From the NCBI RefSeq assembly GCF_035046485.1, contig NC_085137.1, positions 314,909,164 to 314,973,163 on the forward strand: a stretch of 64,000 bases of DNA, written 5' to 3'. The position numbers and the translations under genes were made by a program. Below, piece after piece: positions 10,140 through 21,639 of this stretch. The notes below the pieces were generated by a model. The model was not told where the DNA came from. It worked only from the letters and a program-made list of their open reading frames with translations, and made no database searches. Numbering within the stretch: the first letter of the stretch is position 1; every line of letters starts with the position of its first letter. The DNA is from Aedes albopictus (Eukaryota; Arthropoda; Insecta; Diptera; Culicidae).

Positions 10140-12245
10140 TTTAATGCAACAATTTTCAACGTTAATTGGGACGAGTGTCTAAATGGACGTAACATCAACG
10201 ACGCTGTCTCGCAGTTTTATCAGAAAATGTATTCGATCCTGAGCAACGCTGTTCCGCTGAAGAAAAACCATCGAGGTCATGGGAAAAGACAACCTTGGTG
10301 GACTCCTGAGCTACGGCACCTACGTAACCGTTTACGCAAGGCAAGGAAGAGATATTTTCGTTCACGTGATGAGCAGCGAAAAGTTGAGCTGCGTGACTTA
10401 GAGAGCGAATTACAACTCTTTGCATGCGCGACACTTCAGCTGTTACATTCGTCGTACGGAAGAATCAATCAAGCAGGACCCCAAATCGTTTTGGTCGTTC
10501 GTGAACGGTCGCAAGCAGACGAACAGAATCCCCCAACGCGTGCATTACAACGATGTGGAAGCTGACACTCCCCTTGGCAGGGCGAACTTGTTCTCATCCT
10601 TCTTTCGAAGTGTGCTAAGCAATAACCGATCACCTTCGTCAGATGTGTATTTGGACAGTTTACCCCGGTATGAATTCAACGTTCGACCTTTCAACTTTTC
10701 TCCGGAGAATGTGCTGATCAAGCTGCAACGGCTAGATGGCTTAAAAGGCGCTGGGCCTGATCGACTGTCGCCACTCTTCATCAAAAACTGTGCTGATTCG
10801 CTTGCGGTTCCCGCCACCATTCTCTTCAATCGCTCGATATCTGAAGGTGTTTTTCCGAGTGCATGGAAAGCCGCTGCCATTACTGCTATACATAAGTCAG
10901 GAAGTATACACAATGTTGAGAACTATCGTGGCATCTCCATACTGAGCTGCTTGCCGAAAGTTTTTGAGAGCCTCGTTCACGACTCGCTTTATCCCCATGT
11001 GCATCACGTTATCCCCGAGTCTCAACATGGATTTGTGAGGAAACGGTCTACTTCTACAAATCTGATGACGTATGTTCCTTCGTTATTGGATGCCATGGAA
11101 AAACGCCAACAAGTGGATGCCATTTAAATCGACTTTACAAAAGCCTTCGACCGAGTGCCTCATTCATTGGCAGTGAATAAATTGGATAGAATGGGCCTTC
11201 CTCAATGGTTGACTCGGTGGGTTTCCTCATATCTCACTGAGCGCAGTGCATACGTACGTCTAGATGGATTGAAATCGGACCCGTTCGAAATTACGTCTGG
11301 TGTACCGCAGGGGAGTCATCTAGGCCCCTTATTGTTTGTACTGTTCGTTAATGATCTCAGCCAAACGATCAAATCTCCCTAGATAATAGTTGCCGATGAT
11401 TTGAAATTTGTTCGAGTAATTTCATCATTAGTTGATTGCTGCGCTATTCAAAGCGACATTGGCGTTCTGCAGAACTGGTGTACGCTAAACGGAATGGAAG
11501 TGAACATTCGCAAATGTAATGTAATTACGTTCAGTCGCACTCACAACCCAACTATGTTCCAGTATAAAATGTCAGACAACACAATAACTAGAGTCAACAC
11601 TGTCAGAGATCTCGGTGTGTTACTTGACCACAAGCTCAATTTTGCTGAACAGGTAGCTTCAACAACCGCTAAGGCATACGCTATGCTCGGATTCATCAAA
11701 CGAAATGCTAAACAGTTTGAAGATGTATATTGCCTGAAAACACTGTATTGCGCGCTGGTGCGCAGTATACTGGAATATGGTGTGCTAGTGTGGGCGCCTT
11801 ATCATGCTGTACAGTGCAATTGGATGGAGCGAATCCAGCGGAATTTCCTGCGGTTTGCACTTCGGCGGTTACCATGGAAGGATCCTTTAAGAATGCCGCC
11901 ATACGAGCATCGCTGCGCGTTAGTGCACCTGCCGACCTTAGCGGATAGAAGGATACTACTGCAACGCCTTTTCATTTTCGACATTTTGCAAAATAACATC
12001 GACTGTTCAGATTTGCTTGGCAAAATCCAGTTCAACGCCCCTTTCCGATCAACGAGACGAGCTGATTTTCTTCGTTTACCGAGGCACCGCACCCTATATG
12101 GACAGAACAATCCCTTTGATGTTTGTTGTCGTCGTTTCAACGAAGTGTTTGTCTATTTTAATTTTGATATGTCGAGGAATTTCTTTAGAAATAAGATAAG
12201 CTAGTAAGTTTTAATCTGTCTGTACGATAAAATCGAAGATGAGTA

Positions 12246-12276
<31 letters not shown>

Positions 12277-12281
12277 ATATT
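10140..12281 (+). mobile_element. Jockey-like LINE, 5'-truncated
   Basis: The element enters within the endonuclease-RT linker of ORF2 and ends in an (AAAT)n tail at 12247-12279, typical of Jockey and CR1 relatives. The 5' boundary is only approximate because no TSD could be matched. It lies entirely inside the TIR element 9730-12760. Confidence 0.85.
10158..12204 (+). pseudogene. Broken reverse transcriptase ORF2 of the Jockey-like LINE
   Basis: The ORF encodes a LINE reverse transcriptase that would copy its own RNA at a nicked target. Readable motifs are VENYRGISILSCLPKVFE (motif 2), IDFTKAFDRVPH (motif A Asp), TSGVPQGSHLGPLLFVLFVND (motif B) and VADDLKFVR (motif C, usually YADD), then a C-terminal region of about 250 residues. 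Lesions are a frameshift at about 10420-10440, a TAA at 11125-11127 just before motif A, and a TAG at 11380-11382 just before motif C. The endonuclease is absent. The copy is inactive. Confidence 0.9.
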
Positions 12282-12984
12282 TTTTTCAAAGAGCGCAATG
12301 TTCTATCTCTCATAGTTAAAAAGATATTGGCTTTTTTCTTCAAAAAGTCATATCTCAAAAAGGAGCAAATGGATTTTCAATCGCCAAATTGCATTTAAAA
12401 GATCGTACTCTGTTCTATTGATGGCGAAAAACTTGTGAGTACCTTTTTTGTTTGAAGCTTTTTATTGAATTTTAAAAATACGGTTTTTTACATAGAAAAT
12501 CAGTTGTAACTCTTAAAATCGATGAGATACAAACTTGATGTCTTCGACAATATTGTGAGTTTTTGGATGCTCTGAAAGTGCTCAGAACAAAGTATAGCTA
12601 AAAAATCAGCTAAACTAGAGGGACCACCCTAATTTCACAATGATGAGAAAAAAGGTCGAAAAATATGAAGAAGCATTCCCAAAGGCACCATGTATTTAAA
12701 ACTAAAGGTTTAGGCACAAACATTTTTGTCTTCGTAAATATGGCTCTGGACCCATTGTGCATTGATTAGTTTAAATTTTCACCTATATGGTTTCGCATTA
12801 TGCGATTTACACAGTGTATTCTGTGCATCTTCGCTGCATTCAAATCGATACCTATCTTTGTTGCTGTTCTTTTTTGAGCTGTGATGAGTTTAATCTTGCC
12901 TAGTTTGGGTAGTGGCTACGGTAAGTATAGTGCAGATCAATCTTTAGCATAAAAAATCAGCAACAATAAATTTTTACAGACTTA

Positions 12985-15735
12985 CGCAAAATAGTACAAC
13001 CCAAGTGGCTTTAGTCCAAGAACCGTACTTTCGTAAGGAGAATTTCTATCTAAGAAACCTTGAGAGTCCGGTGTTTGCTACTTTCATTAAAAATTTCCTG
13101 TTGGAAACCACAAAAGGAAATACGTGTATTGTTCGGTTTTACGGATGCTTTCAAGCTAGTCATCGCATAATGTACTTTGAAAGGCCTTCCTTGTTGGCTA
13201 ATGCCCACCATATCATCTATGGCAGCTCAGAAATTAATTTGAGAGGCTTCAGTTTAATGGAGTACTTAAGTAGTACAGATCTTGGATTATCTCACATAGG
13301 CAACCGTCCAACCTTCATGGTATCTGCTAGAGAGGAAGTGTTAGACATGACTCTTTGCTCTAGCAGAATTAGTCACGAACTGACCAATTGGCATGTGTCA
13401 GATGAAGAATGAAGAATGTGAATGTTACTTCGCAAAATTTACCGATTTGGTAGCAGTAAAGTTTCATGGGTACTCACTGTCCATTGACACTCCAAATGAT
13501 TTAGATGATTCCATTGATACTACAACGGCCTTTATCATGGAAGCTTTTGATGAAGCTTGCCCTCTGCGGTCTGTGAAGACCACTAGAGGTACCCCTTGGT
13601 ATAACTCTGATCTGGCGAAGCTCAGGAAACAATGTAGATAGAGTTGGAACAGACGATGTGCGGCTGGATCGGAGGCTTTCAGGTTAGCTCGCAAGACGTA
13701 CCAAAAAGCTCTCCGGTCTGCTGAACGATCCGGCTTGAAAAACCTTTGTGCAAATGTTTCCAGTTTGAGTGTAGCCATTCGGTTGAAAAAAATCCTTGCA
13801 AAATCTGAGGATTTTCAAGTGAACGAATTTTGTTTGCCAAATGGTGATTTCACTTCCTCTGATGAGGAAGTTTTGGAATGTTTATTCAGTACACACTTCC
13901 CCGGATGTGTGGAAGTTACATCTTCGGATGAACCTGATGTCTTTTCTTGTAGTTATGATTCTTTAGCTTCGGCTCGGAGTATCATAACTGTGGAATCCAT
14001 TGAATGGGCACTTAATAGCTTTGCTCCTTTCAAATCTCCTGGGGCAGATGGGATTTATCCTCTTTTGGTTCAGAAGGGATTTTATCATTTCAAACAAGTT
14101 TTGAAACTACTACATGTTTGCAGTTTTGCTACAGGGTATATTCCCAAATCCTGGCGGGATATTACTGTAAAGTTTATTTCCAAGTGAGTCGTGCGTCGTA
14201 TGAAGAAGCAAAGAGCTTCAGACCTATCAGTTTGACCTCTTTTCTTCTGAAATGCGTAGAACGCATTGTTGATCATCACGTCCGTGATGTCCATCTGGCC
14301 AATGCGCCTCTTCATGTGAACCAACATGCTTACCAATCTGGAAAGTCCACTGTGACTCTTTTACACAAGGTTGTTTACGATATCGAGAAAGCATTCGCTC
14401 AAAAGGAATCTTGTTTGGGTGTTTTCTTAGATATCGAGGGTGCCTTTGACAACGTGCCTTTCGATGCCATATTGGAAGCCGCACGGGGTCATGGTATTTC
14501 TCCAATGATTTCCAATAGGATTCACCAAATGCTCAAAAACCGACATCTCTTCTCGACATTGCGTCAAGCGGCGATTAGGAAATTGAGTGTTTGTGAAGGG
14601 GGAGTCTTATCACCGCTTTTGTGGAATCTCGTAGCAGATACGTTATTGAGGCAACTCAATAATAGCGGTTTTACTACTTATGGTTTTGCCGACGACTACC
14701 TAACATTGTTAGTCGGTATGTGCATCAGCGCCCTTTTCGATCTGATACAAAATGCTCTTCAGGTAGTTGAGGAGTGGTGTCGCCAATATGGCCTTCCGGT
14801 AAATCCGAGAAAAACATCTATTGTGCTTTTCACGGAAAAGCGAAACCGTAATGGCGTTCGACCTTTGCGTCTCTTTGATTCTAAAATCGATGTGTCTGAA
14901 CAGGTAAAGTACGTTGGAGTCATTCTTGATTCCAAGCTTTTCTGGACACCTCATATTGAGTTCAGAATCAAGAAAGCTTGTATGGCCTGCGGACAATGCT
15001 GGCGTACCTTTGGTCCAACTTGGGGTCTAAAACCCAAGTATATCAAGTGGATTTACAAAACTGTTGTTCGACCAATATTGGCCTATCCTACCCTCATTCG
15101 CACAACAGTTCTATGTGAATAGAAAACCCAGCAAAGATGGGACTGTTATGTGAATAGGGGCAGTATGGATGTCTTGTGTGGTGGCAAAAGGGCGAAGTGA
15201 AAACGATCCAATCAAAATTAGGGCACCTCTAAAGAGTGTTCTTAATGGCGATGTCTAGAACATTCTCTTCAACTCCCACGGGAGCGCTCGAAGTTCTCTT
15301 TGGCGTTACCCACTACACATTCATCTCAATCAAGAAGTGCCTTCTTGCACTTACTGCCTATGGGTACTCGGTTTACTAGAGGAAACTCCTGTGAACCGCA
15401 GTGCAACTCACACCTCGTTGATTCCACTTTTTTTTAATTGGGACAAAATTGTCCTTGCTCCCAAAAATCTTACAATTTCTTGTCATTTTCCATATAGGAC
15501 ATTTTCCATGAAATTCCCTTCCAGGGAAGAGTGGACTTCTGGATATCTGGAAAGAAGTATTTCGGACGGCATCGTGTGTTAAAATGATGGCTCCCTTCTC
15601 GAAGGTCGAGCAGGTGCAGGTGTTTATTCTCGTGAGCTAAGGCTGCATCAGTCTTATTCACTTGGTAGACACTTCACTGTTTTTCAGGCTTTATTTGCAG
15701 AGTGCAATCAGCACTTCAGCAGCATCGCTTTTGAA
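12985..15735 (+). pseudogene. Broken ORF2 (endonuclease, RT, partial RNase H) of LINE copy 1
   Basis: Order: endonuclease block VQEPYF, then NAHHIIYGSSEINLRG and LDMTLCSSRI; reverse transcriptase with SFRPISLTSFLLKCVER, FLDIEGAFDNVPF (motif A), GGVLSPLLWNLVADTLL (motif B) and YGFADDYL (motif C); linker with SSTPTGALEVLF; then RNase H start NDGSLLEGRAGAGVYSREL at about 15583. Lesions: an internal endonuclease deletion before NAHH, loss of about 30 bp that carried the SDH-type catalytic motif near 13405-13415 (copy 3 keeps it as SLSDRRF), a TAG at 13639, a frame change near 14187, stops after 15120, and a 3' truncation after the FTVFQALFAEC block. RNase H with FADD suggests the LOA/I group. Confidence 0.9.
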
Positions 15736-15839
15736 ATTGTGACCTATTAAGAAACCACTGTGTGGTCATATAATCATGCAAGTCAGTACAGATTTATCTT
15801 CGTTGCCCTACATATCGATCCCCAACTGAACCCATGAAG

Positions 15840-18290
15840 CTGGTCGTCATCGCTAAGATATGACTCAATCGTATGGCTTGCACGAACCATCCCATTCTTA
15901 TCAATCAACAAGTCTTCCGCTTCTTCCTATCGACAACACAGCTCCGTGTGCATGTATCGTACCTACATAAACCGGAGCAACAACTTCCTTACGCGTATCC
16001 CTGGGGGGATCATAGTAATATGGGGTGGTAAGGCCACAGGAAGGGAATCCTGCCAAAGCTTCTATCTAGCAAGATAACCCATTCCGAAGGGTTGACGTGA
16101 GATAAATTTGTTCCGTGCTAGCGTGGCGTAGCAGCGCGGATCTTATCACAAGGGAATCTTGTCCTGGATTTTGCTTTCGGCTATTTATCAATACGGTGGA
16201 ATGGTGAATTGACGAAGGCACGGTATTAGGCACGTTCAATCAATACTCGCATCTTTAGGTAAGGGTTTAAGTGAACTTTAAATAAATCGTTTCCTATTGA
16301 TAACCTTCTTGGTATTTTTCTTCTTCTTGGAGTGACGTTTCAATTGGGACAAACCCAGCTTCTCAGCTTGGCTATATGCGGCGAATAATAACCCTACAAA
16401 TTCAATAACAAGCCCAAGTAATCTCAATCGTTATATCATAACACAAAGTCAACCTTTTTTTGGTATAGTTTATGCAAGTTAACTTTTATTCGACATCTAA
16501 TTTGAAAAAAGATTTGAATTCGTTTGATTAAATTTAATCTGATCCTACATCGGCTCTGTATTGTTCCTCAATTGACATTCTTATAGTTCAGGAATACATT
16601 TTGAATGCTTTCGAATATGCTGACACTTAAGATGGACTCTCCTTTGTTTTTTTTGTGTTGAGCTCAAATTGTTTTTTTTTTTGTTTCCTTTCCCTTATGT
16701 TCCTTTTCCATTTCCAACCATTTGACCTCATTTCTATATAATCTAATAGCTTCATTCCATAACTCATTTAAACGCTAACAAATTTTGACCCAACTTTCAT
16801 AAATTCTATTATTATCCATCAAAAAGGTCATACCAAAATAGCCTCCATCCAGCTGCTGATCCGGAACTAATCGATCCTAATGATTGCCTCAATTTGTAGC
16901 ACCTAATAGTCAGTTATTTATTCTAATTCGATAATTAAATACCTATTTCTTTATTTTTCCTTCTCTTCCAGGTGAGCAAATTCCAACGAATTTATCAAAT
17001 CTGATAAATCTCGATGGGTAGACGTGCCCGCTGATCGACCGACTCCGATCTGCTGGGATGCAGTCGTCAGCAGCAGCAGCGGCAACCATCAAGGAAATGT
17101 GTAACGCAATGAAAAAAGCAGCTCTAATCGGCTTAAACATTACAACCCTAACGGGATCTGTTCGGTCCGACCCAATCGACCGACCGACTGTGCCGGTATT
17201 AGCTAGTATGTGGCCGCCGGTCGGTAGTTGGTTAGTGTTCCGCTGCGCCCGAGGCGCGTAGGAAATTCAAATTGAAATTAGCTTCTGCTAATGGATTCTT
17301 GGCGCACACCCCAGCGGCAGCGCAGCCCAAATCGTAACGGCTCAACTGAGAGACCGAGGAAAAAAGTCAGCCGAAACCGATTTGTCATGATCACCTGGGA
17401 TCGGCTGGAAGGGTAAACATACAACAAACCCAGTTTCACCGAATCTACTCATGTGAAATCATCAACGAAGGAAGGGATTTTCTACTCACGTGTTTGATAC
17501 CTACCTCTATATGTCGTTCGGGGCCATTGATTTGAAGGGTGTCGATCGCTAATGATATGCCATGGGACCGAATTCTAATGCCCCAGCATAATTAGATGCA
17601 ACTCTTTGTAAATGCATTCAAATGACGATCAAATTGGGAGCTGGATGTCGTGCTGAGACTGAGAAATCAATTGACTTTGCTTTATTAGGTAGGTGCAGGC
17701 GCCAGAGTAACGGAACATTGCGATTAAAATGCGTTGAAAAATATTAACCCTCGAGCAGTCGCGTCTTGAACACCACACTCACGTTCTGTACCACAACCAC
17801 AAGCGTGCTTTTTTCACGGTGCGACTTAGTACACGACGCGACCGCTTCCGGATCAACCCGTAAACACCCCGGACGATCTTACTTTTGTATAAATGTAATA
17901 TGTTCTTTGTTTGATAACATTTTACTATGGAGTCTTAGTCAAGGGGAATAGTTGTGCTAAGAAATGCATGTGCCCCTTCCTTTGGTAGCCGTAAATACGT
18001 GGCTTTTTTGTATATTTTTTTTATAAATTATGCATGTTTTTGCTCAAATTTCATCGTTTTGCTTATCATGAATAGTTTTGATTGATCCTTGACATGCAAT
18101 GTATCACTACTTATCATAGTCTTTTGAAGTTTTCATTCCAGAGCTATTCTAAGACCTCCAAAGTACCTACAAAGTACCAAAGACGTTTCGAAATTTGTGT
18201 CACAAATCCATCATTCTAAACCAAATTTTATACACGATGAATGATCACAGAACATAGTCTACGCCGTAGACTCTACGGTACTCAAAATCC
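15840..18290. other. Mostly unique DNA with one SINE scrap
   Basis: At 16317-16375 a TTCTTCTTCTTGGAGTGACG piece resembles the tail and start of the SINE family (minus orientation). A pyrimidine tract followed by CAG at about 16955-16971 looks like a splice acceptor but has no supported exon after it. A 67-codon ORF at 17058-17261 has a polyalanine start and no recognised domain. Nothing else is supported. Confidence 0.4.
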
Positions 18291-18299
18291 TCAAAGCAC

Positions 18300-18990
18300 C
18301 CCTAGAAAATTCATGATACTTGAATTGGGTGATCTAGGTCTACTCTAGGTCTACTACTCTGGAATTCATTGGGAATCTTAGGATCTACTGGATCTACCAT
18401 CATTTGTGTTCACTCTGTTCACGTTGATGTCCATTAGACCTCGCAATGCTACAAGCAACTCGCTATTGTGTTAGTTAGATATTCCGTGATATACAAAATG
18501 GCTTCTAATTCATTTAGAAGTTTGGGTTACAATATCCAAATAGTGGAATGTAGTCTACACTGCTGATGGAGTCTAAGTGCACAACTTTAATGCATTTGGT
18601 ACATTCATGGGATATTCCAGACTTTCCAAACTATTCTGGAATTGGGACCTTCACAGGTCTACAGACTCTACTTTTGTTTTTCTTCACGCTTGTGTCTGTT
18701 GCACCTCATAAAATTACGAAGATCTCTATGTGCTGCTAGTTGGGTGTCCACTTACATAGAAATGTACCCCAATTGAAATATGGGTCGCAATATCTGCCGC
18801 AGCCGCAGAGTGCAATTCTTATAACTTAGCAACATTCACTTGGTGATCTAGGTCATCCAAACTATTCTGGATTTAAGACCTTCAAGCTTTACTCTTGTAT
18901 CTCTCAATTTTATCGGTGTAAATCTTTCACGATTATTTCTGTTGAAACTCATTGTATTACGAGAATTTATTTGTGTTGTTTTTATGCGTC
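18300..18990. repeat. Degenerate minisatellite, about 3 units of 235-275 bp
   Basis: CCAAACTATTCTGGA followed by ACCTTCA, a TCTACTTTTGT-like block, CTGTTG-ACTCAT and ATTACGA recurs at about 18625 and 18858, with a more diverged unit near 18350. A GGTGATCTAGGTC block repeats near 18327 and 18841. The units are too diverged for exact borders. No coding potential. Confidence 0.5.
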
Positions 18991-19019
18991 TACTGTATGG
19001 AACGTAGAATCTATATCTA

Positions 19020-20118
19020 ATCATGGGAATTTCTTTAGAAGTACCTTAAGAACTCCTCCAAAATTTGTGGTAGAGTTCCTCCAGGGATTTCCCTGGGAAT
19101 TTCTTCATTATTGCTCTGAAAATCACTGCATAAATACTCAGGAAATTCCCTCCAGGACTTCTACTTTAGGAGTTCACATCTCCAACAATAATGGATGCTT
19201 CTCTCCAAGATTTCCCTGAGGTTTTTCCAGGACTTTCCCGAATATTACTATAGGACTAACTCGGGCATATTTTCACAAGTTCCAAAATCCAGAAGTTTCT
19301 CGGAAATTCCTCCAAAAGTTCCTCGGAAATTACCCAAGAATTCCTCCAGGAGTTCCTCGGAAATTCGTCGTGATGTTTTCCGAGAATACCTCTACGATTT
19401 CTTAGGGAATTCATCCAGGACTTCCCGTGAAATTCTTCACGAGTTTCCTGAGAGCTTCTCGGAAATTTCTTCAGAAGCTATTCTGGAATTTCTTCAGAAG
19501 TTCTTCAGAAATTACTCCAGGAACCTATCGAAAAAATCCTGCAGGAGTTCCTCGGGTATTCCTCCGGAAGTTCCCCAAGGATTTCACGGGAATTCCCCGA
19601 GGAATCCTCGGGAATCCCCCAATGATTTCTCCAGGAGTTTCCTGAAGACTCCTTCAGGAAATTTCCCCAAGAGTTTCTCCAGAAATTTCTCCTGGGATTT
19701 CTGCAGGAAGTTTTCAAAGAATTCCTCTTGGAAATACTCTAGGGAATTTCTCTTGATAATTTCTCCAGGAATACCTACAGGACTTTCTCCAGGAGTAACT
19801 GCTAATTCATCTAAGGATTCATCAAGGGATTTCATCTGAAATCCCTCTACGGTGCCCTCCAAAAATTATTCCCGGAATTGCTGCAGCAATTCTTCATAGG
19901 AATTCCTCCTAAAATTCCACAAGGGATTCATTTTGGAATTCCTGTCCACCACGAATCCTTCCAGAGATGCCTCAAGAAATTCCTCCAGGATTCAACTATC
20001 GAATTCATCCAGGGATCCCTCCTGGAATTTCTCCAGAAATTTATCCTTGAAATCCTGCAAGGATACATCCTGGAATTCCGCCAAGGAATCGTACAGGGAT
20101 TCCATCAGGAATTGCTCC
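19020..20118 (+). repeat. 12-bp satellite array, plus orientation
   Basis: The same GGAATTCCTCCA-type unit as at 4.9 kb, with moderate divergence. A 214-codon ORF at 19195-19839 and its antisense partners are products of the period being a multiple of 3. Composition is Ser/Phe/Arg-rich with no domain, so no gene is called. Confidence 0.85.
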
Positions 20119-20121
20119 TAG

Positions 20122-20350
20122 CCCAGACAACCAGGAATCGTATAAGATGTTACATAAGATGATATTTTTTTTTCTTTTTTATTTAGGGATTTTCTGCCGT
20201 AGGCAGGTTCATCCCGAGGGGTATAAGATGATAAAGTGGAGGCCATGATAAAGTGGAGGCCATATGCGTGCATGCCTCCATTTAGGCGCATGTAAAATGT
20301 ACGCATATCGCCTCCACTTTATCATCTTATGCAACATCTTATAGATCACT
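20122..20350. mobile_element. MITE with CCCAG...GTGGAGGC inverted ends
   Basis: The left arm (TATAAGATGTTACATAAGAT, then AAAGTGGAGGCCATATGCG) is inverted in the right arm (CGCATATCGCCTCCACTTTA, then ATCTTATGCAACATCTTATA). A related copy lies at 57858-58003. It sits inside the 12-bp array and contains a small LINE-tail insertion. A 17-bp GATAAAGTGGAGGCCAT piece is duplicated in tandem. Confidence 0.8.
20165..20222 (-). mobile_element. 58-bp LINE 3' tail insertion
   Basis: ATAAGATGATA flanks it at 20154-20164 and 20223-20233 as an 11-bp TSD. On the minus strand it reads CCCTCGGGATGAACCTGCC and ends in a poly(A)-rich run. It is similar to the insertion at 26433-26486. Confidence 0.75.
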
Positions 20351-21625
20351 ACGGGAATTCCTGCAAGGGTTCCTTCCTTAATTCCTTTAAAGGTTTCCTC
20401 CAGGAATTTCTTCAGGGATTTCCCCAGAGAACCCTCCAGAAATTCTTCCAGTGATTCTCCTAGGAATTACTCCAGGGATTCCGATAGGGATTCCTTTAGG
20501 GATTCCTCCAGGAATTCCGCAACTTATACAACCAGATATTCCTTTAAGAAGTCCATCACAAATTCATTCAGAAGTTCTTTCAGGGACTTTACAAGAAATT
20601 AATCATGGAATTCTTCCAAGGCTTCCACTTGGAATAATTAATAGAACTCCTTTAGGAATTCCTCAATTAATTTTTCGTAACAGCTCCAAGAAATTATCTA
20701 GAGATTTCTCCAAGGATTCCTCCAGTACTCCTTATTGAATTTCCCCACGAAATCCTCCAGAAATTCTTCCATGAGTTCCATCAGTCATTCCTCAAAGAAA
20801 TCTTCCAAGTATTTCTCCAGGCTTTTTTTTCTGGAATTCTTCAAGGAATTCCTCCAGAAATTCCTCCAGAATTCATCTAGGAATTCTTCCAAGGATTCCT
20901 CCAGGGATTCCTCCAGGAATTCTTTCAGGAATTACTCATGGAATTCCTCCAGGGATTTCTCATGGAATATCTTCATAATCTGTAATAAATTATTACAGCA
21001 ATTCCTCTATGAATTGTTCCTGGAAATACTCCAGGAATTCCAACAATAAATATTACAGCAATTCCTCCAGGAATTTTGCTAGGAATTTCTCCAGGAATAA
21101 CAGCAGGAATTCCTACAGGAATAGCTGTAGAAATTACTACAGGAATTCCTCCAGAAATTCCTCCAGGAATTCCTCCAGGAATTGCTCCAGGATTTCCTCC
21201 AAGAACTATTTCAGGAAATCCTCCAGGAATTACACTAGAGAATCCTACGGGAATTCCTCCAGAAATACTACAGGTATTGTTCCGGGAAATACTTTAGGAA
21301 TTCCTTCCGGAAATACTTTAGGAGTTTCTCCTGGAAATATTCCAGGAATTGCTCCATAAATTACTTCACGAATTCTCACAGGAAATACTCCAGGAAATCG
21401 TCCAGGAATCTGTCCAGAAATTCATCCAGTAAATGAAAATAAAAAACTAACTTCAAGAATTACTCCAGGAGTTTCTCCACGAATTCCTCCAGGAAATCGT
21501 CCAGGAATTTCTCTAAGAATTCCTCATTGAAATTCTTTAGAAATTTTTTTTTCTCAAATTACTACATGAATTCTTCCAGAAAGTACTCCAGGAATTCCTC
21601 CAGGATTTCCTCCAGATATTTTTTG
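20351..21625 (+). repeat. 12-bp satellite array, plus orientation, well preserved
   Basis: The best-preserved stretch is 20840-21260, where CCAGGAATTCCT repeats almost exactly in 12-bp steps. ORFs of 73-116 codons rich in Ser/Arg/Asn or Gly/Ile/Pro are frame artefacts. Confidence 0.9.
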
Positions 21626-21639
21626 AAAATATTATTGAC

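Larger units (their letters stand above)
9730..12760. mobile_element. TIR DNA element, non-autonomous, holding a LINE
   Basis: Imperfect inverted ends of about 150 bp span 9730-9890 and 12604-12760; the tips are GCACAATGGGTCC, and GACAAAAATGTTTGTG and TTTTTTCTCATCATTGTG are also shared. ATT flanks both sides (9727-9729 and 12761-12763). Deleting the element and one ATT restores the alignment of LINE copy 1 to copy 2 at about 28755-28815, so the insertion is precise. No transposase ORF is seen. About 1 kb remains once the Jockey-like LINE is removed. The superfamily is not assigned. Confidence 0.9.
9330..15835 (+). mobile_element. LINE copy 1, LOA/I-like, split by a nested insertion
   Basis: The 5' UTR (about 9330-9729) carries the block TGTGTAGTGTCGGTAGCGG and CACTACAGACCGCCTGTTCC, shared with 28380-28770 and, inverted, with 45360-46590. 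The element resumes at 12761 with the rest of the 5' leader, a broken ORF2 to about 15735 and a truncated RNase H domain. No poly(A) or TSD is seen, so the 3' end is lost. The inserted element 9730-12760 accounts for the gap. Net LINE length is about 3.5 kb. Confidence 0.85.

Noticed and set aside
19195..19839. 214-codon ORF in the 12-bp array
   Set aside because: The period is a multiple of 3, composition is low-complexity and equally long ORFs occur on the other strand and frames.
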